From positions 1 to 42,396 of the IMG/VR virus record IMGVR_UViG_3300035681_000043: a stretch of DNA of 42,396 nucleotides; one strand, written 5' to 3'. The position numbers and the translations under genes were made by a program. The DNA comes from a virus. Within the stretch, counting starts at the first letter, position 1. Each line of letters opens with the position of its first letter. The notes beneath the pieces were generated by a model. The model saw nothing but the letters and a program-made list of their open reading frames with translations, was not told where the DNA came from and did no database searches. Shown here piece by piece: positions 36,073 to 42,396 of the stretch.

Positions 36073-36825
36073 ATGGCAATAAACGTAGATACAGTTTACA
36101 AAACAGTACTTTCTATTCTTAATAAAGAACAGAGAGGCTATATGACTCCAGATGAGTTTAACAAAGTAGCAACACAGGTTCAATTAGAAATATTTGAATC
36201 TTATTTTGATGATTTAAACCAACAATTAAGGATTCCTCAATCTAATACGGAATATGCCGATAGACAAAAGAATATAGACAGTATGTTATCTATATTCAAA
36301 ACATTTGGCTCCTGTACTAAACCCGGGGGAACAGACTATTTTGTAGTACCTTCTAATCTACACAAGTTAGGTACCGTTATATATAAAGATGAAATAGAAA
36401 TAGAAAGGGTTCAAAAAGATCAATTGATATATCTTAATTTATCACCTCTTACAAAGCCAACAAAACAATTTCCAGTATACTTATATGAGAATGCCACATT
36501 AGGAGTTGTAGGTACAGCAGCAACATTGCCTCGTATATATGTTCATCCAAAAGATATAACATTAGCCGCGGATATAAGTGTTTCTTATATTAGAAAACCG
36601 GTAGATGTTGTGTGGGGTTATACTGGTATAGGTGGAGTTACTTGGACAAATGGACCATACATATATTCTGCTAGTAATTCTGTTCAATTTGATTTAGACT
36701 CAGCAGAACAAACTAATGTTATAACTAAGATATTATTATATGCTGGTGTTATAGTAAGAGACCCTGAGATTGTACAAATAGCAGCTCAAAAATCACAACA
36801 AGAAGAAAATAACTCTAAAAACTAA
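36073..36825 (+). CDS. Ring/connector-like structural protein
   Basis: 250 aa. MAINVDTVYKTVLSILNKEQ, RGYMTPDEFNKVATQVQLEI, FESYFDDLNQQLRIPQSNTE, then beta segments (YFVVPSNLHKLGTVIYKDEI, YVHPKDITLAADISVSYIRK, PVDVVWGY). This opening (LSxxNKEQRGYxTPxEFNxxAxQxQxxIFExYF) is widespread in Bacteroidota phages and matches the size and place of the collar/ring proteins under the portal of crAss-like phages. Exact ring number is uncertain. Confidence 0.68.
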   Translation: MAINVDTVYKTVLSILNKEQRGYMTPDEFNKVATQVQLEIFESYFDDLNQQLRIPQSNTEYADRQKNIDSMLSIFKTFGSCTKPGGTDYFVVPSNLHKLGTVIYKDEIEIERVQKDQLIYLNLSPLTKPTKQFPVYLYENATLGVVGTAATLPRIYVHPKDITLAADISVSYIRKPVDVVWGYTGIGGVTWTNGPYIYSASNSVQFDLDSAEQTNVITKILLYAGVIVRDPEIVQIAAQKSQQEENNSKN

Positions 36826-36830
36826 AATAT

Positions 36831-38069
36831 ATGCCAATGCCTAATGGCGGTTTAATTACCGAAACAAATAGACAATATTACGAAGGTGTTCAAAGTTTTG
36901 TAGGAGATGGAGTAACTTCTGTTTTCACTACAACATTCAATACTGACTTAGTTTTTTATTCCTATGATCCCAATGCCGAGAATTATCCATTAAATAACTT
37001 TAAACTTTATGTTAGCGTAACAGGAGGATTGCCTGGGTCGTTTGAAGAATATACAGATGAATACACTGTTGTTGGTAACTCAATAGATTTAATGGGAGTT
37101 ATCCCAGGAGTCAGCGATGTATTTGTTGTTCAATTAAAAATATTAACAGGTGGTAACTACGGCGACGAAGATGCTTTTGGAAATATTGTAGAAGAGAACT
37201 ATGGAGGATACCAATACACAAAGTTAAGTGATGTAATAAATAGTTTTATTGTTGCTTACGTTGGTAATGGCAAATTAATACCAGATGTAAAAAGAACAGA
37301 TGTAATATTCCATGCTAAGCGAGCTATGCAGGAATTTAGTTATGATACATTGAAAAGTATCAAATCACAAGAGTTAACTATCCCTCATTCTTTAAGTGTT
37401 GTATTACCGCAAGATTACGTAAACTATGTAGGTGTTTATTGGATCGATAGACAAGGCGTAAAGCATCCAATCTATCCAGCTAATAACTTAACTTCTAATC
37501 CGTCAGAAGCTCCTTTACAGGACGACAGAGGAGTTCCCACGCAAGATCAATTTAATAACAACATCGAAACTGAACCAATAATAGAAGAAAGATGGAGAAG
37601 AGCTAGTACAGACTTGTTAAATGGCACATACCTAGCTAATGGTTGGGGAGCAGATAATGATTTTGGTGGTTGGTATTATGGAATGGATAATTTCGGAGCT
37701 GTAGGTAGACAATATGGATTAGACCCACAATATGCGCAAGGCAACGGATGGTTTACTATAAATGACAGAGAGGGTAAAATGTCTTTTTCTAGCAATCTAC
37801 ATAAGATGATAATTACATTGGATTATATATCAGATGGATTAGCGTATGATTTAGATTCTAGAGTACCTAAAATGGCAGAAGAAGCAATGTATGCTTATAT
37901 ACTACACGCAATAGTATCTACAAGAAGAGATTCACCAGAATATCTTGTACAAAGATTGAATAGAGAAAAGTTTGCTAAATTAAGAAATGCTAAAATACGT
38001 TTATCTAATATCAAGTTACATGAGATTGTACAGGTTATGAGAGGTAAATCAAAATGGATTAAACACTAA
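36831..38069 (+). CDS. Ring/head-tail connector-like structural protein
   Basis: 412 aa. The N-terminal ~130 residues look like a Thr/Gly/Tyr beta domain (MPMPNGGLITETNRQYYEGV), followed by VGNGKLIPDVKRTDVIFHAK, RAMQEFSYDTLKSIKSQELT, VVLPQDYVNYVGVYWIDRQG and a late YAYILHAIVSTRRDSPEYLV. The central part matches a second ring/connector family of related phages. It is separated by 5 bases from the preceding ring-like gene and by 6 from the big vertex gene, one operon. Confidence 0.68.
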   Translation: MPMPNGGLITETNRQYYEGVQSFVGDGVTSVFTTTFNTDLVFYSYDPNAENYPLNNFKLYVSVTGGLPGSFEEYTDEYTVVGNSIDLMGVIPGVSDVFVVQLKILTGGNYGDEDAFGNIVEENYGGYQYTKLSDVINSFIVAYVGNGKLIPDVKRTDVIFHAKRAMQEFSYDTLKSIKSQELTIPHSLSVVLPQDYVNYVGVYWIDRQGVKHPIYPANNLTSNPSEAPLQDDRGVPTQDQFNNNIETEPIIEERWRRASTDLLNGTYLANGWGADNDFGGWYYGMDNFGAVGRQYGLDPQYAQGNGWFTINDREGKMSFSSNLHKMIITLDYISDGLAYDLDSRVPKMAEEAMYAYILHAIVSTRRDSPEYLVQRLNREKFAKLRNAKIRLSNIKLHEIVQVMRGKSKWIKH

Positions 38070-38075
38070 AATATA

Positions 38076-41000
38076 ATGGCAGAAATTAAAAATAATTTTA
38101 CTGGAGGAAAAATGAATAAAGATCTCGATGACAGGTTAGTTCCTGAAAACGAGTATCGAAATGCTGTAAATTTGCAAATAAGTAAGTCAGAAAATTCAGA
38201 TGTTGGCGCAATGCAAACAGTTCTAGGCAATAGTCTATTAGTTGATTTTAACGAATTAATTGATGAGACTGGGCTTGACTGTATTGGACAGACAATAGAC
38301 TTATCCAATAATGTAGGTTATTTTTTCTTAACAGATTATACAGACACAACCGGAACAAACCAATATTCTCCAACTGCTAAAAATTATATATTCACATATA
38401 ATTTCGGTACCAATGTTGCTACTAAATTAGTATCCGGAGCATTCTTAAATTTTTCAATAACAAATCCTATAATTGGGGTAAATTTATTAGAGAATTTATT
38501 GTTCTGGACAGACAATAGGAATCAGCCAAGAAAAATAAATGTAGATACAGCTTTTAGTACTCCAGATTATTATATAACAGAAGATATGATATCCGTTGCT
38601 AAATACTATCCATATAAACCAATAGAGCTTTGGCAAGAAAGTGAGGAGGCTCCTGAAAGTTACGAAACAACAATGAAGGATGTTTCATCATTATATTATC
38701 CAGATGGAGGAGAATGCTTTACCGATGGCGCTACCGGAATGACCGATACATTTACTATCAAAGGTATTACAGGAGTAATAACTCCTGGAGCAGATGTGGG
38801 ATATATTGATGGTACAGGGGAAATTATTCCTCGCGATGTAACAATTGTTAGTTTTAATGAAATTACTACAGAAATAACTTTATCAGGAGACGTGGATTTT
38901 GATGATAATACTCAATTGGTATTTTCGATTAATCCATATTATGATCCAGCGTTTCCAGGGGATCCTGACTATTTAAAAGATAAGTTTGTAAGATTTTCAT
39001 ATAGATTCAAATTTGATGATGGTGAATACTCTTTAATAGCGCCATTCACACAAATAGCGTTTATACCACAGCAAGATGGTTACTTTACATACAATGCGGA
39101 CTTCAACATTGATGATGAAGAAGCCACTTACAGAAGTACTGTTGTTGCTTTTATGCAGAACAAAGTAACCCAAATAAAATTAGTTATACCATTGCCTATT
39201 GGAAAATCTTTACTTCAAGAAGATTTAAAAATCACTGAATTAGATATTCTATACAAAGAATCTGATGGGTTATCTATAAAGGTATTAGATACATTAACTA
39301 TAGAAACAATCGAAGATCAGGTTGAAGGAGGAGAAGATTATTTTTTATATACTTACAGTTCTAAAAAACCATATAAAACATTACCAACAACAGAAACTAC
39401 TAGGGTATATGATATAGTTCCTGTAAAAGCTCTTGCTCAAGAGGTTATAAGTAATAGAGTTGTTTATGGTAATTACCAAGACAAGCACACTCCATTACCC
39501 ACTAACGTAAGGTTAGACTACAATGTAGCTGTGTCTACTAAATACGATTTTGATACCGTAAATGGTTTTACTAGTTATATTGAATACCCTAACCATAGTT
39601 TAAAATGTAATAGAAGTTATCAGGTGGGAGTTGTTTTGGCTGATAAATTTGGAAGACAGTCCACTGTATTATTATCTAGCAATACAGGGGCAGTAGTAGC
39701 AGAAGGCCAAACATTTTCTGGATCAACTGTATATGCCCCATATATAACAGAGTCTATTGATCCTATGACTTGGCCTGGTAATTCATTAAAAGTAATATTC
39801 AATCAGTTAATTCCAGCTGATCCGCAGTTTTCATCTGCTTATCCAGGGGTATATAACGGCGATCCATTATCGGCAGACTATAATCCTCTTGGATGGTATT
39901 CATATAAGATTGTTGTAAAACAAACAGAACAAGATTACTATAATGTTTATCTGCCAGGAGTAATGGCGGCCTATCCAGATGATATAGCTAAGGAAATAGG
40001 AAAAACATCTCATGTCGTATTAATAAACGATAATATAAACAAAGTGCCGCGAGATTTATCTGAAGTTGGACCTTTGCAAAAGCAATTTAGGAGCAGTGTT
40101 AGATTATTTAATAGAGTAAATCCAATAGAGAGAAGCTTTGTTATTGATCCGAATAATGTACAGTATTACCCAGGCAAAACATCAATGATAGTTAGTACTA
40201 TTGCCGACAATGTAGAGCTGTTTAATGGAGATGGCACAGCTGCTCCGTTTATTCCTTCTCCATACTTTTATAGCGTACAATCTAATCCATTAATAGGGCG
40301 AATATCAACAGTAAAACAATTTGGTGTTGTAGCAAGTGGTCCAGGACCTGACTATACTGTATACATGAATTTAGGTATTGCTGAAACAGCTCCTACAGAA
40401 TCGTTATTAGATATATTTTGGGAGACTACAACTACGGGATCTGTTATAGAACTAAATGAGGCTATTGCTTCTGGTTCAGGAGGAGATATTAGACTAAGTG
40501 ATTGGAATACAACTAGTTTTGATGAAGGAATAGCTATTGGGGCAAATGTAGTTACAGGTGGTTTTGCTTTAGTAGATCAAGCGGGTATACCTATTGATAA
40601 TGACCCTCAAATAATTACAGGTTTAACGATGACGGTAAATACTTTAGGCATCTATGGAACAGACGTTACTTCATATTTTGATCTAATACCGGATCCAGCA
40701 TACCCAATAACATCTCCAACTCCAAGATGGTTTATAAAAACTAAAGCGGCTTTTTATAACAATGTTTACTTTAGAGGAGGCGCTGAATCCCAATTAAATA
40801 ATTTTGTTTTTACATTTATAGCTACGGTAAGTGGTTTAGATAGAACATTATCTAGAACAGCAATATTAAGAAATGTTGATCCTATTGTAATCGATCCACC
40901 TGCTCCAGGAGAAATAATAGTTAGTAATCCTACTGTTACAGATTTAGTTGCGTTAGAGGGTCAAAATGGGTGTATAAATCCAGCTTTAGCAAATGATCCA

Positions 41001-41558
41001 CCATTGACATGGACATTATTAAGTGCTACCAATTTAGGTGGTACTCCGGTTCCTTCTGGATATTTTACTGTTAATAATTCTATACAAAGTAATTCAATGG
41101 AAGGAATGTTGTATAATAGTTATTATCCTAATATATTACCAATTGGACCATATATAATTACAATGAGATTAACGGATGCTGGAGGCGTTGGTGATTCGAC
41201 GGATACTACGTTTACTCTTAGATTAGGATTTAATCCCACGTTCGTTAGAGAGTATTCTTTTACTTCATCTTCTGGTAGAACAGAAAAATTTGTAATAATA
41301 CAGGTGCCTTCTATAGGAGCAGATCCGTATACTCCTGGTTATTATGCGTATGCTAATAGTTGGGTAGACTTAATAAGTGGAGGAAGTGTTATTTTAATAC
41401 CTAGTACGGGATATAGTTGCCCTAGCGGGTGGTTGTATAATTCTTCGGACTTAGCCTTGTTGATAACTGATACAAGACTTTGTATAGATCCATTGTCAAC
41501 AACGCTGCCTATATCTACGACAATTACAACAACTGGGTATACTTTTTCTTTCTCTTAA
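38076..41558 (+). CDS. Very large vertex (muzzle/stabilisation-like) protein
   Basis: 1160 aa. MAEIKNNFTGGKMNKDLDDR, LVPENEYRNAVNLQISKSEN at the N-terminus is the recognisable opening of large tail-vertex proteins of Bacteroidota phages (comparable with P22 gp10 and crAss muzzle proteins). It continues as a beta-propeller-like or Ig-like series rich in Asp, Pro and Tyr, ending with a Ser/Thr-rich tail (SGGSVILIPSTGYS, ISTTITTTGYTFSFS). The last ~200 residues look like appended Ig/decoration domains. It is probably fused or paired with the next ORF. Confidence 0.7.
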   Translation: MAEIKNNFTGGKMNKDLDDRLVPENEYRNAVNLQISKSENSDVGAMQTVLGNSLLVDFNELIDETGLDCIGQTIDLSNNVGYFFLTDYTDTTGTNQYSPTAKNYIFTYNFGTNVATKLVSGAFLNFSITNPIIGVNLLENLLFWTDNRNQPRKINVDTAFSTPDYYITEDMISVAKYYPYKPIELWQESEEAPESYETTMKDVSSLYYPDGGECFTDGATGMTDTFTIKGITGVITPGADVGYIDGTGEIIPRDVTIVSFNEITTEITLSGDVDFDDNTQLVFSINPYYDPAFPGDPDYLKDKFVRFSYRFKFDDGEYSLIAPFTQIAFIPQQDGYFTYNADFNIDDEEATYRSTVVAFMQNKVTQIKLVIPLPIGKSLLQEDLKITELDILYKESDGLSIKVLDTLTIETIEDQVEGGEDYFLYTYSSKKPYKTLPTTETTRVYDIVPVKALAQEVISNRVVYGNYQDKHTPLPTNVRLDYNVAVSTKYDFDTVNGFTSYIEYPNHSLKCNRSYQVGVVLADKFGRQSTVLLSSNTGAVVAEGQTFSGSTVYAPYITESIDPMTWPGNSLKVIFNQLIPADPQFSSAYPGVYNGDPLSADYNPLGWYSYKIVVKQTEQDYYNVYLPGVMAAYPDDIAKEIGKTSHVVLINDNINKVPRDLSEVGPLQKQFRSSVRLFNRVNPIERSFVIDPNNVQYYPGKTSMIVSTIADNVELFNGDGTAAPFIPSPYFYSVQSNPLIGRISTVKQFGVVASGPGPDYTVYMNLGIAETAPTESLLDIFWETTTTGSVIELNEAIASGSGGDIRLSDWNTTSFDEGIAIGANVVTGGFALVDQAGIPIDNDPQIITGLTMTVNTLGIYGTDVTSYFDLIPDPAYPITSPTPRWFIKTKAAFYNNVYFRGGAESQLNNFVFTFIATVSGLDRTLSRTAILRNVDPIVIDPPAPGEIIVSNPTVTDLVALEGQNGCINPALANDPPLTWTLLSATNLGGTPVPSGYFTVNNSIQSNSMEGMLYNSYYPNILPIGPYIITMRLTDAGGVGDSTDTTFTLRLGFNPTFVREYSFTSSSGRTEKFVIIQVPSIGADPYTPGYYAYANSWVDLISGGSVILIPSTGYSCPSGWLYNSSDLALLITDTRLCIDPLSTTLPISTTITTTGYTFSFS

Positions 41559-41598
41559 TATAGGGTAATTTATATAAAAATCAAGTAATAATAACTAT

Positions 41599-42396
41599 AT
41601 GGGCGCAATAATAGAAGTAAAATATTTCAATACATTTCTACTAAAGAAAACTACCAATTCTGATTATAAAGGAGAATGGGCCGGTTCATTGGGTATACCA
41701 GAGAGTTTAGGTGGATTTCCTAGGCCGGTTACTTTATCTACAGAAGAGCCATACAATTGGGTAATAGAAGAATCAAGAATAACAGGCGGATACAATAATA
41801 CATCTGTTGATTTTGGAGTAAGAGCATATTTAGTAGAGGAAGAACCTAATGCAAATATAAGAGGCAACTCAATGATATATTCTGGAATATTTAATTCTAG
41901 AACTGGAGTAAACAATACGAATGTATTTTCCATAGGGGAAGAGATAACTAGAAGTTTAGATCCAGCGAGTGGATCAATTCAAAAGTTATATGCAGAAGAT
42001 ACCAACTTAATAATCTTTCAAGAGAATAAAGTAAGTAGATCTTTAATAGAAAAAGACGCTATATATTCAGCGGAAGGAGGAGGAACAGTTACTTCCTCAA
42101 ATGCTGTAATTGGACAGAATATTCCTTATGCTGGTAATTATGGAATAAGTAAAGATCCACTTAGTTTTGCAGTATATGGTTATAGAAAATACTTTACAGA
42201 TAGATATAGAAATAGTGTTTTAAGATTGTCTCAAGACGGAATTACAGAAATATCAGAATATGGTATGACAGATTTCTTTAGAGATACTTTTGGGACTATA
42301 AGCTCATCAGAATTTGGGCAGGGTAATATAATAGGTAGTTGGGATTCATATAATAAACAATATATGGTTTCTTTACAAACTAGTGAGATAAATCCA
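41599..42396 (+). CDS. Second vertex/tail protein, 3' end outside window
   Basis: Read from ATG at 41599 to the right edge, 266 codons without a stop. MGAIIEVKYFNTFLLKKTTN, then ESRITGGYNNTSVDFGVRAY, LVEEEPNANIRGNSMIYSGI, FNSRTGVNNTNVFSIGEEIT, RSLDPASGSIQKLYAEDTNL and IIFQENKVSRSLIEKDAIYS. This 'EESRITGGYNNTSVDFGVxAYL' block is typical of large virion proteins in related phages, where it may be the C-terminal half of the same chain as the muzzle protein. Here a 40-base gap separates them. Confidence 0.75.
   Translation, partial: MGAIIEVKYFNTFLLKKTTNSDYKGEWAGSLGIPESLGGFPRPVTLSTEEPYNWVIEESRITGGYNNTSVDFGVRAYLVEEEPNANIRGNSMIYSGIFNSRTGVNNTNVFSIGEEITRSLDPASGSIQKLYAEDTNLIIFQENKVSRSLIEKDAIYSAEGGGTVTSSNAVIGQNIPYAGNYGISKDPLSFAVYGYRKYFTDRYRNSVLRLSQDGITEISEYGMTDFFRDTFGTISSSEFGQGNIIGSWDSYNKQYMVSLQTSEINP

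Noticed and set aside
1-42396. CRISPR arrays, insertion sequences, integrase or attachment sites
   Set aside because: No regularly spaced repeats, no transposase or integrase-like ORF, and no long direct repeats around a tRNA were found by reading the window.

Overview
The window reads as a large internal part of an AT-rich double-stranded DNA phage genome that probably infects a member of the Bacteroidota. It has two back-to-back arms. Everything up to about 15.7 kb is read leftward (minus strand); everything from about 16.2 kb to the right edge is read rightward. Genes abut or overlap by 1 to 4 bases, start codons follow A-rich leaders instead of purine-rich Shine-Dalgarno sites, and the structural order (terminase, portal, scaffold-like protein, major capsid protein, connector/ring-like proteins, very large tail-vertex protein) resembles short-tailed phages of Flavobacteriia and crAss-like phages. 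Host and family are inferences from gene content; no database search was run.

Left arm. 1-4.6 kb is the replication, recombination and transcription block: primase-helicase, an SSB-like protein, an endonuclease VII-like nuclease, a RecE/PD-(D/E)XK-like nuclease, an ERF annealing protein and a sigma-70-like factor. 4.6-8.5 kb holds an HTH protein, a membrane-anchored glucosaminidase-like lysin and many small proteins, several with zinc-ribbon cysteines. 8.5-9.1 kb holds a degenerate tRNA-Gln-like element and, just upstream of it, about 490 bases with no gene but many hairpins, the best candidate here for a new large structured RNA. 9.1-15.6 kb is a dense array of very small genes. They are served by a striking family of at least twelve near-identical leftward promoters with fixed internal spacing (TACAG, 4 bases, AATACG, 12 bases ending in TGA, TAATAT), and at least two of these have no evident gene behind them. 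A ~45-50 base inverted repeat occurs three times, at 5.4, 13.85 and 16.1 kb; the last lies in the divergence region between the arms.

Right arm. 16.2-19 kb: small Lys-rich proteins (DUF5872- and DUF6321-like) and a fibre-like protein. 18.96-20.2 kb: a lysis cassette (holin-like, membrane-anchored spanin-position protein, M15 peptidase). 20.3-22.1 kb: a phage GroEL and an overlapping GroES. 22-27.8 kb: small virion or accessory proteins, an HEKIH putative metallopeptidase, a secreted protein, a tRNA-Met, a fibre-like protein, a likely tandem GroES-fold protein and a small-terminase candidate. 27.8-42.4 kb: large terminase, portal, scaffold-like protein, major capsid protein, ring-like proteins and a very large vertex/muzzle-like protein followed by a second ORF that is open at the right edge.

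Taken together, an early/middle leftward programme (replication, takeover, possibly a phage sigma factor acting on a dedicated promoter family) is paired with a rightward late programme (packaging, capsid, chaperonin-assisted folding, lysis).
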